A DNA stretch of 64,000 nucleotides from Sphagnum compactum (lineage: Eukaryota > Bryophyta > Sphagnopsida > Sphagnales): contig OZ234503.1 of assembly GCA_965153455.1 (NCBI GenBank), positions 7,656,157 to 7,720,156 of the forward strand, written 5' to 3'. Shown in pieces: positions 10,662 to 23,420 of the stretch; positions within the stretch are counted from its first letter, which is position 1, and every line of letters begins with the position of its first letter. Both the position numbers and the translations under genes were made by a program. A model generated the notes under the pieces. The model made no database searches. It saw only the letters and a program-made list of their open reading frames with translations, and was not told where the DNA came from.

Positions 10662-12330
10662 ATGGAGGGAACTGCAATTGCAGAAAGTGCTCTATACCTT
10701 GACTCTGAAGCTGAAGATGATGTCGTAGAGCAGACTATTGTATATTGTGACCAGACTGATCCAAACATACCTGTTGAGAAGAGGATTGCCTCTGCATATG
10801 TAGATGTGCCTCGTCCTCAAGCTGATGAAGCTTTGCATAAACTTGTCAATCAGATTGAGTTGCATCCCAAGACGCCTCTTCAGGAATGCAGCCAGATCCT
10901 TCAGCAAGAAGAGGAAGTTGGTAATCTTGTAGACTCAAAATTTGGTTGCGAGGATTCTTTGGAACATGGGTTGAAGATAAAGGCGAAAGTCAGGGGTGAG
11001 TATTGTGAGACAAGAGTGGAATTGCAATATGAGGCAGAATTTCTTGTGAAGATTGAGGAGCTTGCAACTAAATATGCACAAGCTGCAAGGAAGAATGAGA
11101 TTCTGGAAGTCAATCTCAATGACCTGATTGAGAAGGTCCGGATACTTGAATGCAAGATTGACAAGCAAGAGAGGCAAATCACAGAGGCTGAATCTCAGCA
11201 GGCTGAGCAAGAGAAGGTTTTGCTGTTACCCATGCGCAACATTTATCTTCATCAGTTTCATGACCAAGTTCGTGAAAGAATCTCCAAGAAGTTGTCACAG
11301 TCTGCACTGTCTGCACAACATCAGCAAGCATTGAAATCTAGAGTTCAGGAGAAGGACACAAGCATACGATTCGGTCTTGAGCAGTTCTTCAAATGTGATT
11401 TGTGGAAGTTTATTCATGAAGCTCACATTATGGCACCCAAGTTTTTCTCAAAGGCCACTCTTTGGAACAAGTTTGTGGATGAGCTTCTTCAGGAGAAGGA
11501 GACTATTGCTTTGTTGGGTTTATCTGCTAACTCCATTTTGCTAACACGGTTTGGAAGAGGGCTTGATCAGAAAGACAATGACAATTCAGCTATGACACAC
11601 CTGAGAAAGAAACATGTATTTGCAGAGGTTGTGATGCGACAAAACAATGAGAACAGGCCTTACTACACCGAGCTGTATGAGTTCCTATACAACATTCATC
11701 CTGAGGACAGCCACTCAAAGGTATTGTCACGCCATCAATCAACTTCAGAAACCTGCATTTTCTTTTTAGAAATCTGTCATGTCCATCTGCAAAAGAAGGG
11801 CATGAGTAATGCAGTAGGCTCTATGATCAATCACCATAGATCATAGAGACAATACCTCCAGTTCTGAACTTGGAATACGCTCAGTGCCTTTATCCATAGG
11901 TATGTCAGAGCTCATTTTGCTGTAATAACAAAATGTGTTGGCATCTTTATGCACCAATGAAGTACTCAAACTGATCCCCTCAAGGTTTCAATGTGCTTGT
12001 CACCAGTTGTGTTGGGGTACTTAAGTCTTGAAAGTTGTTTTCTGAATTGCACAAACAAGGTGGCACACGTGATTCCTGAACTTAGTGAGTACTTAACAGA
12101 TGAGTTGGTGTGTACATTTTCAATGCATTGACAACCCATAGTTTGGAAATCCTGCAACTGTAGCTGATCTCAACCTGTTTCTAAAATTCTAGACAGAAGC
12201 AGAAGATGTCAGTGAATCAGTTGAAGAGGAACAGGCCAAGATTCAAGCTTCAAAACAGAAAGAGGAGGAAAAGCTTACAGGTGCAGCTTGCCAAGAAGCA
12301 GAAGGTGAATCATCAGAAGACTCTGACTAG
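10662..12330 (+). CDS. Unrecognised 398-aa coiled-coil protein
   Basis: Two exons: 10662-11720 (353 codons, ending at AAG followed by GTATTG) and 12193-12330 (TTCTAG acceptor, TAG stop), giving 398 aa. I do not recognise the family. The N-terminus is acidic (LDSEAEDDVVEQ). Residues about 120-195 are a strong heptad-like coiled coil rich in Glu/Lys/Leu/Ile. After it comes a mixed segment with several Trp and Phe residues (about 240-290) that looks folded. The second exon encodes a very acidic tail ending EGESSEDSD. There is no signal peptide, membrane segment or catalytic motif. The clean frame over more than 1 kb, the good splice sites and a tail that keeps the acidic character argue for a real gene. 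A cytoskeletal, nuclear-envelope or scaffold role is possible but not shown. It is convergent with the DUF1640 gene downstream. Confidence 0.72.
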
Positions 12331-13605
12331 GTGGCACTCACAAGATCTTTCTGTCTTTCCATGAACCGGGGTTGAAAGTTCCAGTTCCCATAGGGCTTAG
12401 AACTCACCTTGATTTTCTGATTTCAAGTTTTTGTCCTCTCTAGCTTGCTCCACATCTTGCCTTTGGCTTTCATGTATCAAGGAAAAAGGAACTACAAAAC
12501 CAGTACTCCAAAACTGAACTTATACATTTGATTGCTTGTGAAGCTCACAATGTATATATAATGAGGATTAAATTACAAAATGTAGCAAAACTTCTGCCAG
12601 AGTTTGTCCTATAGGTGTTCAAACATCACAAATGATATCCATTTGCCTGTATCTAAAAGCACAACTGTAGACGTAAGGAAGATGAACAGTTTCAATATTT
12701 CCAACCTTAGAAGAACTGGCTGACCAAGAACCATCTGTCAATGAGTTCCTTAGTTGTTCTTAGGGCCTCCAATATGAAGGCCAAAAGATTTTCTTACAAT
12801 CCTATTTCACTTGATGCTGTTAGAGCTGGATTGGCTGAAAAACAAAAGCATCTGTGGCCAATCTGTCATCATATTTAAAGCAGAGACACTGACCAGCCAG
12901 TCTGCTAACCATTGACTCTCCTCCCCACCCCCACAAGCCCAGATTCCAGTTGTAAACTTGTGAGCTCCCTGGATATTGACTACCTATGCCAGCCAGCTTA
13001 TCCACCATAAACGAGCACAATAAACCGACACTGAGACTCATTGCCACATGTGGTCTTGAAATTCACAGGAATTGAGACAAGTTGAAAACAGATATTCTGA
13101 ATGAAATCCAGAGGTAATACAGAGATCAAACAACAGCATACAGGGTGGATCTTACACACTCTAGTCAAGTCATAACCGAGGAACAATGCACAGAGATCTG
13201 TGGTAATTACATGAGAGTAAAATCAACACTTTTACAATGAATTCTTTTGTGATCTTGGCTTCCACAGAGGCATTGAAGTAGAACAGAAAGCTCATGAGTG
13301 AATGTTTTGCTGATGGAAATCTTAAAAACTCTGTCTCTATATCCAATGATGCAAACCTAACAGTGGAGATGGATTTCGCCAATATTTCCAATAGGCTCAT
13401 TTGAGCAGTCAAAATGACAGATTCTGAGTCAACAATCAAGGAACAGGCTTGCTTTGCTCAGGAGCAGCCTTGGAGCTCTTACCCCTGTGCCATTTCAATG
13501 TCTGAAAGGCAGATTCTAAGACATGCACAAATCTCAAATGTGCCCAAGAGCACTGCAATCTCTAAGTGGACATGATTACTAAGTCAAACTCATTCTGACT
13601 TACAA
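12331..13605. other. Convergent intergenic region
   Basis: Holds the 3' ends of two convergent genes: the coiled-coil gene ending at 12330 and the DUF1640 gene ending at 13606. Short ORFs here show no family features. No repeat or additional exon is supported. Confidence 0.5.
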
Positions 13606-16559
13606 TCACATGAGAATGCGGAGCAGACCAAGGCCAACTGCTGTAACTGAAACAATGGTACCTGCAGCAAGCCACATTTCAGTGTCACACAATAAGAATA
13701 ATACTTCTTCAGTTCTCTACATATGGTTGTGTGTTTCTGCTTGCAACATCAGCTCTTAGCCATAGAAAAGATATCAAAGTGGTTGCAGAGAGAAACTCCA
13801 CAAGATATGTTAGTAACTAAACAACTGTCATGTTAGTTCCAGCCACACCATAACAAACACAACAAGAACCAGTCTGGTCACATCACCTTGTAAGTGTCAA
13901 GCATAAAGTATCAGATGATCACCCTTATGAATGGCTGTGACTAGCTGCCATTACTCCCCACTGTCTTCATAAGCTTGTAAAAGTGGGTGTAGATTAGTAT
14001 GACAAAATGCTCAACATTTACAACAAAAGTCATATAACAGTCTGTGTCCTGACTTTCTGTCACAATTTGAGAAGCAAAGGAAAACTCACACATGATGTTG
14101 GCTACCACTCAAGAGGCATAGATAAGTGAAAAAGTCAATAGTTCTCTCCTTCAAGCTACAATAAGCTTGTAAGGGTATAGTTTTAGCTTGACCGTTGTTC
14201 TTGCTCATAGAAGAAAAATACTCATGTGCTTGTGTATTTAATGGACCAGAGGGCTCTACCTATGCAATACTTAATGACATCATACTTGGCTGCCTCAAGC
14301 TGGGTTTTCAATGTGTGAATTTCCTGCAGTGTCCACCATATCCACCGACAACCATGCAAAAGAACTGTGAAAAATGTACTGTTCCACTCCTTCAGCTTTA
14401 TTTAGGAGTGCAGAATGCCTTGGACATGAGCACCTGAGGCTTAAACCAACATTCATAAATGAAAATTTTGCAGTACTGGCAATCTCAAACTTAATCAATC
14501 ACTACATGCTGCACCCATGAGAGACAAGGCCACTGTAGCACAAGAATGACAGACTTACCCTGTCCAGCTTGTTTGTGAGGTTTGATGTCTCTGTACTTTG
14601 AGTTGCTAACTCCTCCCTGATGCGACTGCCAAAATGTGGAGAGGTTTCAATCATCAGCCTCAAAGTGAGCATGGTAATTGCAGCAACGTCTGAGATCTAA
14701 GTCTCATACTTGGTAAAAGGGTAGCACAGATGGGTTTCAAAGTTCAACTAATAAAGAATAGCTCCACAACTTGAACCTGGAATCCTTACAAACCCAAATT
14801 TTGTCAGGCATCCTACAATCCAAGTCCTGGTCTGCCATAATTGACATTGACTGTTGCACAAGAAAATTGTTCAAAATGGTACTTTTGTTCAGCCTGAAAA
14901 CAATTCTCACAACATCTGGGATGAATTTGGGCATAGTATGGACATTGTTCTGGTGGTAGAACCACACTGCATGCCCCCAGGAAACTTGAAACTTGAAGAG
15001 CTCATTGCCAAGAACTATTACACTCGTCCCAAAATACCTGTATCTTGAAAACCCTTGACAGTGACTATCCACTACGAGTTGCAGAAGATATAGATCTTAG
15101 ATACCTTACCCCCTTTCCAAATTCAAGTCCAACCGTTGGCCCGCAGTTACTTTGTCAATCTCATATCTGCATACATAATCACATAAGTTTATCAAGCCCC
15201 AAGAGAGAATGTGCAGTTGCCTGACAATTAAACAAAGATGTTGATAGTGAGACAACAGCACCGACAATAAAAACTGGATGGGAGCATACCTAAGTTCACT
15301 GCGCATTTTATCAATATCTGTTCGGAGCCTCTCTGTTTCCCGCTGTAAGGTGGCAAAATGGTGCTCCTGCATAACACCCAGTGCCAGGTAACTCAACTGT
15401 TGACATACTCTCTTGATAAATTTCTACCAGATCCTCCTCATTGGTGATTTTTTAAAGTGAAGGAAAGAATGTAATTTGATAGGATGCTCAAAAATTCAAG
15501 AGCATCAACTTGGCATCGAATTTCAAAGTTAAGCACAAATGCTATGTTCTTGTGCTCTGCAGCATGAGGAGATAAATGAGAGCCTTCAATCTGAAGAATT
15601 GCAAGGGATGTTCATACAGATGCCAACAGGGAGGAATACCTGGGAGCTTTGCACTTCTCCTTTGAACTTGGAGAGAGCAGCTTCTGCCATCATCTCACTC
15701 TGTTGATTTAAAACCACCAAGACAACCATCACTTTCTGAAGCCAATTTTGGTTTCAAGGCCCTTAGAAAAGAAACTTCTCAGGAAGATAACATAGAAGAT
15801 ATTATAAAATTGAGGAGTTCCAGCTTGTTTAGGTCACTGACACTGTGACACAGAATCTGGAGATCCATGAGATATATTGAGCACAGCCCCCTAGGGTTTG
15901 CAACCTACTCTTTGCATCTCTGTCTTGGAGGTGAAAGACTGGGCCACATTCTCCAAGCTGTCATTCAGAACCTCAGTAATAACTGCTGTAATGGCTTCAG
16001 CCTGCTTTGCAGTCAATCCCTGAGCTTCTAGCCTTCGAACCTGTCATGCAAAAAGCTGTCTCTAGGTAAGCCATAGTGTTTTTTTGCTTGAATATGCAAC
16101 CCATGTATGTCAATCCAGACATTCCAAACACATTAAGGAGCCAATGACATCCATAATCTTGATAATCAAGCTAGGGCCCGACATATACAAATGAAGTACC
16201 AGAGCTAGGGTATCGACAAGGAAGGCTCGCTTGCCATTAGCGGTGGCAACGAGCTGCGAGATGTTCCGCATGTAGTAACCCCTCACAGTAGCATAATTCC
16301 ACCACGCCTTGGAGTTCGACGTTGTCGCCGTCGCCGTCAATCCACAAGGGTACGCCTCCGGCGCCCCCCGCCGATCTTGTTGTAACCACAGCCAATCTTG
16401 AGGTATTACTGACGACAATGCTACTGGCAGCCGTTGTCTCGCCTCTGCCGCCATAAAATCCGAAGACGTGACACATCCACCAGGCCGTGCTACGGACACA
16501 GCTGAATGCGAGGAATGCAATTGCACTCCCTGATACTGCACAGCTCTTCTCACTGCAGC

Positions 16560-16565
<6 letters not shown>
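13606..16565 (-). CDS. Mitochondrial DUF1640/CCDC90 (MCUR1/FMP32-like) membrane protein
   Basis: Eight exons: 16565-16200, 16040-15909, 15699-15640, 15366-15290, 15166-15110, 14625-14559, 14323-14260, 13661-13606. All introns are GT-AG, and 879 nt encode 292 aa. The N-terminal ~110 residues are Arg/Ala/Ser-rich and read as a mitochondrial presequence. The family core follows: FLVDTLALVRRLEAQG, then QAEAITAVITEVLNDSLENV, and an alpha-helical coiled coil with LQRETERLRTDIDKMRSELR and YEIDKVTAGQRLDLNLERGR. The C-terminus is a single hydrophobic segment (GTIVSVTAVGLGLLRILM). This is the hallmark order of the CCDC90/DUF1640 family. Members are mitochondrial inner-membrane proteins, linked in animals and yeast to calcium uniporter regulation and respiratory or proline metabolism. 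The plant role is less settled. Length is typical of plant members. Confidence 0.93.
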
Positions 16566-16599
<34 letters not shown>

Positions 16600-16619
16600 C
16601 CTTCCCCCTAACCCTAAAT
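16565..16619 (-). promoter_or_regulatory. GA-repeat leader and telo-box of the DUF1640 gene
   Basis: On the minus strand an uninterrupted GA repeat (plus-strand TC tract 16565-16597) abuts the start codon. Just upstream is a telo-box-like CCTAACCCTAAA on the plus strand (16607-16618). GA-rich leaders and telo-boxes are frequent at plant housekeeping genes. The repeat may vary in length between individuals. Confidence 0.6.
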
Positions 16620-18239
16620 CCGCACTCAAGCTCCAAACATCACCAGAATTCGATCATTTCAATTCAATTCATCACGGCCTCCTCTTTCCAAGACCAATTT
16701 CTGCCGCAGAACACAATCCTCTTCAAAAGCAAGAGACGCGCACCTTAAGAAGTCTCTCACCAATTTGTCAAGAGCGTGTTCACAAAACATGGTGGCAGAC
16801 AAAGAGACACCCTTAGAGTATACGACGATTCCATCCAGGGAAAATAGAAAACGCAGACAGGAAACACGCGCTTCACGTTGTCGCAACTCCGCGCTCTACC
16901 ACTTCATGCACAGCCGGGAAACGGCGATTTTTGGCGACAAAATAACGACAAACTGCCCAAAACTGGCGTCTGCGCTTCCCCACGGAAAAGTGCGCCCGAA
17001 GTCCAACAAAAGACGAAAATGACAAAAAAACAAAACAAAACAACACAACGACAAAAACTACACTCAAAGGGAATTTAGAAAATATATTCAAAGGGAATTA
17101 AGAACATGTATTCAATTGGATTTTCTTTTGGAATTTGAAATTGGATGTTTTTTCAACTGCTTTTACAAAGTGAAAGGAGAATTATTTCTTTATTTCTTTA
17201 TTTTCCCCCATTGGATCAAGCCAGGGTGTTTTTTTGAAATTGATTAAGAGCTTCCTTAGACATTACTATTTTTGAGTTTACAAGCACTCTTGAGGATTAT
17301 TTAGTGCCAAACATCAATCATAGTTACACTATAGGTTTATGCATGGTATTAACTAGTGTTGACTGGTTTTTAAAATTTAAAATAATTTTTAGGTTTACTT
17401 TTTCTTTTTTTGAAATGCAAGACTTACTAGATCGAGGTCTAGTAAAAAAAAATTCAGAAAATAAAACCAAGGTTGAGTCAAGTTTTTTAGACCGCTAGTT
17501 CCTGAGTTCCATGGTTCTATCCTTAATCAGACTTGTTGATTCTGAGTGGAAAGATGATTATGGGTTTTAAGGTTTCAAAACCTAGACCTAAGACTCAATC
17601 TAGACCTTACTTAAGATCCTACTTAAAACCTTAATTGAACCCTACCTAAAACCCTATCTAAACCTTACCTAAACCCAATATAGATCCTACCTAAGACATT
17701 ACTTAAACCCTACTTAGGTGCCTACATTTCTAACAATGTAATAACAATGAAAACTTAAATAAAATAAAATAACCTGATCATAAGGAAGATTTTTTTTTCT
17801 TTCCCCCAAACAAATGGGGTTTTGCAAATTTTGGCATTCATTAGTAACTACAAAAGGAACTCAAACCATGTGAAAAAAATAAAAATAGTGGTAAAATGGT
17901 TGAAATAGGTATTATTTGGCAAGGTTTGTGCAAAGTTTAAACCTACGAGAATTTATTATTCAGCCTTTCCCTTAGACCTGGATCTGGACTTGAACCCAAA
18001 CCTGACCGAAAACCCAGATCAACCAACACTGGTATCAACTTCAATATTGATATTGAAAACTAGAGTCTAAACTCCAGACTCATCTTTTGTTTGTACATAT
18101 GGTAGTCCACATAATACTTAAGGCATTGGGCAAAGTTTTGTAGGGTAGTTTGAGGGGACCTTGTTGCCCAGGAAGAAAGGAATTTTTTTTTCAGTTTCAA
18201 TTTGAGAACTTACAATCTCTAATATCTGGTTAGTTTAAA
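16620..18239. other. Gene flank grading into repeat DNA
   Basis: The part to about 17.0 kb is probably promoter of the minus-strand DUF1640 gene. Beyond that it is AT-rich. No gene is supported apart from the degenerate repeat at 17570-17730. Confidence 0.45.
17570..17730. repeat. Degenerate CCTA-rich repeat
   Basis: Irregular repetition of words such as CTACCTAAAACC, CTTACCTAAACCC and CTACTTAAAACC over about 160 bp. A shorter similar run lies at about 18895-18965 (CCTTAAACC words). It resembles a decayed telomere-like or minisatellite array, but no exact CCCTAAA tandem survives. Confidence 0.5.
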
Positions 18240-18780
18240 AATTAACAATTAAGAAATTGGTTTCATGTTTTCTCCACCACTCCAAAAGGCATTTGATATT
18301 TTTTGCATTCACATGATATTTTCAAAATATCAATACTTTTCAATTAACAAGATTTTTTGCAAGTTCATTAATGCTAATCACCATTTCAAAAATGTCCAAA
18401 TTACTATCATCATCAATTATGTATGTTAACAAAGAAACTTTTAATCTTAGACAATTGATGTAAATGATGATAAGACTTCAAGAACATAAGAAACAATAAT
18501 TTCTTATCGTATTTTTCAACTATGGCCATCCCATGTTCATGACCAATAAAATAAGAAATCAATATCAAATTTTTGAATTTAGAATCTAACATCAAGGTTA
18601 ACATATTATGAGTTCTTTTCTTATCATATTTTGCCAAGAAAAATACAATAAAATCAATGACCCCAATGAATTCCTTCTTAACACCTAAAAAAATATGAAA
18701 AGTTGCAACATGATGAACACTACGAACATAAGAAGATGATGAACATTTGTAATAAGATAACAAGCATCAACATCAAGAGG
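18240..18780 (-). pseudogene. hAT transposase fragment
   Basis: The minus-strand frame at 18413-18763 has KKRTHNMLTLMLDSKFKN and IVEKYDKK followed by MFLKSYHHLH. These align with ERKAHNLFSLMLDPRFKS, IVEEYDQK and MFLKCYHHLH in the larger hAT copy at 24.5-25.1 kb. Only the middle of the transposase is left. No terminal repeats were found around it. Confidence 0.7.
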
Positions 18781-19599
18781 AACACGAACAACAAAATTTA
18801 CATTTAGAAAAATGATCATCAACAACATGCAATGGACATTGTGAAAACAAACACGAATATAATCTCACTTGCCATGTAGGAAAACTGGGCCTTCCTAACC
18901 TTAAACCCTACCTCCACCTTAAACCTTAAACCTTAACTAAACCTAAACTCCTTACTTCTAAACCTTTAAAAATTGTACTTATTGTTTTTCTTGTAACCTA
19001 CCTAGGTATCAAAAATTATAATGAAAAGAAACCCAATTCTTAACAAGTTGGGTATTTCAAATTTGATATTAAAAAATTCGAGATCAACTTGGGTAACATC
19101 ATAAATGATATTCAACCAATTCTTTGGTTGATAACTAACTAAGAACTGGGTTGATTTTAAACCAAGGTCTGTTATGTGCCCAACATTAATACAAACCAAA
19201 CCCACAAATGTACTTATGTGTTCCAAAGTAAACCAAGAACAACTAGTGGCATGAATGATGGATGGCCGGTGGATAGAAAACACTTTTCCATTGGGTTGTA
19301 ATTCCCTAGGTTGATGGTTACCCTAAAGGCTAATTTTAGATCGAAAATAACACCAATGGTAAACCCACTTTGTTATTAAAGTCTTCCAAAACTTTATTAA
19401 AAAAAGAGACACCATAGATTAGGAAAATCTACAAAAGAACAAAATTAAGAAAAAAGGAGAAATGACAAGATGTCAAGTTGGCTTAAAATAGGTGTGAAAA
19501 TTTCTCCATGTCTATATCTGATTGCTTGTGGTAGGTTGGCCATATTTATATGTCAAAAACTAACAGTTTGCAATAAATTGGCCATGGTGATGGGAGGTG
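18781..19599. other. AT-rich non-coding DNA
   Basis: No gene is seen. The stretch contains short CCTTAAACC-type words near 18900 and may include the 3' tail of the minus-strand reverse-transcriptase element that starts higher up. Confidence 0.45.
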
Positions 19600-22000
19600 T
19601 GTTTCAAAGGGGTGGAAGTTAAGAAGTAGCTAAGCTTATAACTACCGCTCGACTTAAGATGGGGGATGCTTGCATCTTTTGTAATGTGATTAAAACTTTT
19701 TGACGAAGAAAAGTGACCAAGGTAGAAAGATGAGGCATTTTGACCCTTTCAAGTTCCAAATGGCATTGGCACATCATGTAAAAACATATCATCATGTTTG
19801 TGTAAGCAACCAAATACTTCAATTATTAAAGGGAGGAATTGATAGTGGGGTGTTGGTTGTGATAGTTCTTTTCCTTGGTTTGAGTTGTATCGGAGGTGGC
19901 AAATCCTTGAGTTGTGTAAGATCAAAGGAGTAAATTCGTTCGAATTGGGTTGGTAATGATAACGTCGACTAAAGTGCGAATGCCATATTTGGTAAACACA
20001 ATGTTGATTTGTCAACGAAAGGAGTTGAATATGATTGAAAGAAACACATGTAATTATTCTTGTCCCATGTGGAAATCAACATTTTGCATAATGGCGATAA
20101 AGGTGTTGCGAATTGCATCATGGGTTCCAATGCGTTCGTTGCCATGAGCACAACATAAGAGGTGGATATCCATAGGGTTGATGGGATGTGTGAACACACA
20201 TTGAAGGATGTCTGCAATTGAGGGAAGGGGGTAGTCTAAGTCGCATACGAAATGCTGTGAAAAAAATTGGAGAAGATAATCGAAAAGCTGGGAAAACTGT
20301 TGAGCTGTAAGCTATACGCCCACCCTTGGGCCAAAATATGATAAAATTTAGGCATTATGGGCTTCATATATTTCATTAAAGAGCATGCTTGAAAGTGTAT
20401 GATAATGCAAATGTTCCAAGATGGAGTCTTGAAGTTGAACCATTTGTTATCCAATGAATTGTTCAAATGGAGGAAGACACGCACGGGCTGGAGGTGGTAG
20501 AAGATCACATGCTACTTTGAGGTGTTGTTGGAAAGGAAATGTGTTGTTGTTGACTCGTGCTAAAACTTCAAAAAGGAAGAGATGTTGATCAACCATAAAC
20601 CTAGCAACTATGATTGAAGTGACTAAGGCCCAACTCCCTAAATAGGCTATTGGGGCGATGGTGAATGTCAATATGAGTCCGACACCACTAAAATTTATTA
20701 GGAAGGAAGATGGTTTATGAATTAAAAGTTCTTTTGGGTTATCAAAGGATCTTGGACTTAAAAGGCGTCTAAACATTCGAAGGAGGAAGGAATCAAAGGA
20801 AATAAGAGATTCCGTGAAAATGGAAGATGGAGGTGTGCATCGTAAAAAATATGATGGGCGTTGCATGAAGCAATGAGTTAGATTTCCAAAGGCCACTTGA
20901 ACATCACCCATTCTAGGAAGAAGGTCCACATGTCGAACATTTTCTAGTGGGGCATTTTTTATGAAGGATGATGTGAAAGTTAAAGTGCCCAATGGAACCT
21001 CAAAATTCAAATTCCTTTGGATGTGGTGGTAAACTTGGATGGGATGTTGAAGTTTAGTGGTAGGCTAGAGGGTGACCATGTTATGCATTTTTGAGGTTGG
21101 ATAGAAAGATTTATTGTACGAAGTTCGGTTTGGAAATGCTTATATGCAAATGATACAATTAAAGGGGGACTTATGATGTGAGTGTCATTTGTAATAGATG
21201 GAAATAGACAAGAAGGGAAATGACTAGCTATAAAACGTAGGGCCTTAAAGTGGGTTAAAGGAATAATGCCCCCCCAAAGGATCACCTTGAGGAATTCTCA
21301 TGGCGGATGGGATGATTGTTACATCACCTTCACGATTACGATGACTATAAAACAAAAGAGACTCAAATGCATATAATGCACGAACAAAGGGGATGAATTT
21401 TATGATGTCCCCATCTGTTGCACAAAGTTTTTGAAATATGACCCCTCTTAACATTGAATTGAGGGTGTTTGCCACATCCATCTAAAAAACAATTTAGTTG
21501 GGGTGAAGGTTTAGGGTGCACATGATGCCATGGATTACTGTTTCACAACCACCCTTAATTGCAACTCCAAATTGGTGTGAAGAAAAATGTGTTGCAAAAG
21601 CTTCACGGAATTGAAGGCATAAAACACGACTTGTGAATCTTTACAATGCTTCTTCCACTGCAATGGGATGAATTCCACCTTAGGTTTGGTCATGGCTAAA
21701 AGGTGGGCCGTTCCAAAAACACATGCAATTTGTGGCGGACTGTGACCCTGTGTGATATGAGAACAAAGTTAAAACAACTGAAGAAATCCACTTGTTGAAA
21801 CTTCAAGGTGAAAAAAATCTCGAAAATGTTCACAAACCATCACAGAAAGACCACTTGTCGATAAATGCGCCATGTGTTAAAACGCCAACTTGAAGGAATC
21901 AGAAAAAAATTCAAAGTCCTAGTTTGATTCACAATTTTCAAAGAAAAATAAGAAATAACCATTTTGTATTGGAGTGTAATGCGATGAAAAATGAGGTGGT
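19600..22000 (-). pseudogene. Non-LTR-type reverse transcriptase pseudogene
   Basis: Minus-strand fragments in three frames form one decayed reverse transcriptase. From 5' to 3': FREAFATHFSSHQFGVAIKGG, then DVANTLNS (motif A), IPQGDPLGG (motif B), and SITNDTHI, where the family's catalytic Asp pair has become Asn-Asp. A long C-terminal region follows with HVDLLPRMGDVQVAFG, GSWALV, PPARACLPPFEQFIG, EVFGCLHKHDD and LVTFLRQKVLITLQKMQ. Stops and frameshifts interrupt it (for example near 21285 and 21485). No integrase, protease or LTR is attached, so a non-LTR retroelement is most likely. I recall similar domains as frequent in plant genomes but cannot place the clade. Confidence 0.8.
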
Positions 22001-23149
22001 GTCAAAAGATGTGAGTGCAAATTTTTTTTTTGTTAGGTCCATACTAGTGTTGTGTGTATAAGAATCAACAAACATATATATGATGTGTAAATCCAGTGGA
22101 AGTGTAAATCATTTACACTTATCTTGTTGCAGTGTATATATATATTTTACACTTACATGAGGCTAGTGTAAATATTTGTCAAATACCTGACCCCATGTAA
22201 ATGTTTTGGGGTGTGTAAGTGTAAATACTAAAATAATTTAGGAAGTCATCCTGTCTTTGGGCCTCCTTTCACCACCCCAAACCCTTCTTTCAGAGGTATC
22301 CATAAAGTAAGGAAATTTTATTAAATCTGAGAATGAAATGCTGAAAATCAGCATTTAATGCACAAGGTTGAAGACTAACTATATAAGCTTTACAAGTAGG
22401 AGCGGTGAAAATATATGCAGCAACAGTGGAGGCGCTTAAAAAAAAAGGAAAGACAGGGTGAAACTCAGTTCACCACAAAAACTGAGGTCCCCCCACCCTT
22501 GAATACTAATGTTTTTTATTTTTTTGAATCTTACCCTATTAGTGATCAAACTCAGGGTTCTGCTGTTGTTTTCCTTACTTTACAGATAATTTTATTATAT
22601 CATTAATGACCAGACCTTCTTGCAAAGTCATATGAGTTAGTTGTGGGTTTTTAAATTTTGATGTTTTTCTTTTTGCAATGGGCCATTTAGCTGGCTTATC
22701 TTAAAAAAACATTATGGAATCTCCCCTCCTCAAGTAGAAATCACAGTTTTTACATTGTTATACATTTACATTATTCTCAGAAATGTTGAAATTTCAAAAA
22801 AAATGTTTCTTCTAAAAAACCATTTTCTGGAAAAAAAAAAAGAGAATCTGATAAAAATTTGGGAATTGATCATTTGTCAAAATGAAATCCACAGAATTAA
22901 TTAATTATTCAACAAACATGTGTCAAAGCGGCCAAGGTACTACAATATTGTTAATAGGGTGTTCAGCAAACTATCTATTATTGCGATTTCATGCTGGAAT
23001 AACAGAGCCACAATGACTTTGGGTTTTGCTGGTGGCCTGACTTGACTAGATTATCATGTTTGAATTTGTGAGAACCTGACCTCAAGTCCATGTAGGGGGG
23101 GCCTTGATTGAATATCCTTTGGTTACTTGGACTAATTGGGCTCTAAATG
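22001..23149. other. Non-coding DNA with GTGTAAAT inverted repeats
   Basis: Between 22080 and 22240 the word GTGTAAAT and its complement ATTTACAC recur many times, including a perfect 10-bp inverted repeat AAGTGTAAAT/ATTTACACTT separated by one base near 22101-22121. It may be a decayed MITE. No gene is supported. Confidence 0.4.
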
Positions 23150-23420
23150 CGAGGTTATTTGACACAGCGTGCACCCATTGCAAACAAGGCATCACAAACA
23201 CACTGGCCCTGCCAATAGTTAAGATGTTGTACATCTACCGACTGTATCCACACTCTAAACACCAAAAAGATCCGTTCCAATCTAAACAGTCTAAACACTT
23301 TCATCAAAGAAACCGGTTCCCCGAATGTGAAACCAGTTTTAATAGTGTAAAACTTCCAAAAGTTGGATCAATGATAGACAGACAGGGCCCAACAAACCCA
23401 ATGTGACTCCATTTTGGATG
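23150..23420 (+). repeat. Dispersed repeat Q, copy 1
   Basis: Contains AAGGCATCACAAACAC, CTGCCAATAG, AAGATGTTG and TGTAAAACTTCCAAAAGTTGGATC. All of these recur in order at 63150-63400 and in part at 61421-61480. It is an unclassified interspersed repeat. The hAT element at 23938 has landed about 500 bp downstream of it. Confidence 0.8.

Noticed and set aside
16237-16629. 130-codon minus-strand ORF with an Arg/Glu repeat
   Set aside because: It is an alternative frame across the GA microsatellite and exon 1 of the DUF1640 gene. The real frame continues through seven more splice-consistent exons.
22080-22240. Possible CRISPR-like direct repeats (GTGTAAAT)
   Set aside because: Spacing is irregular, the word is only 8 bp and occurs on both strands, and the genome is a plant.
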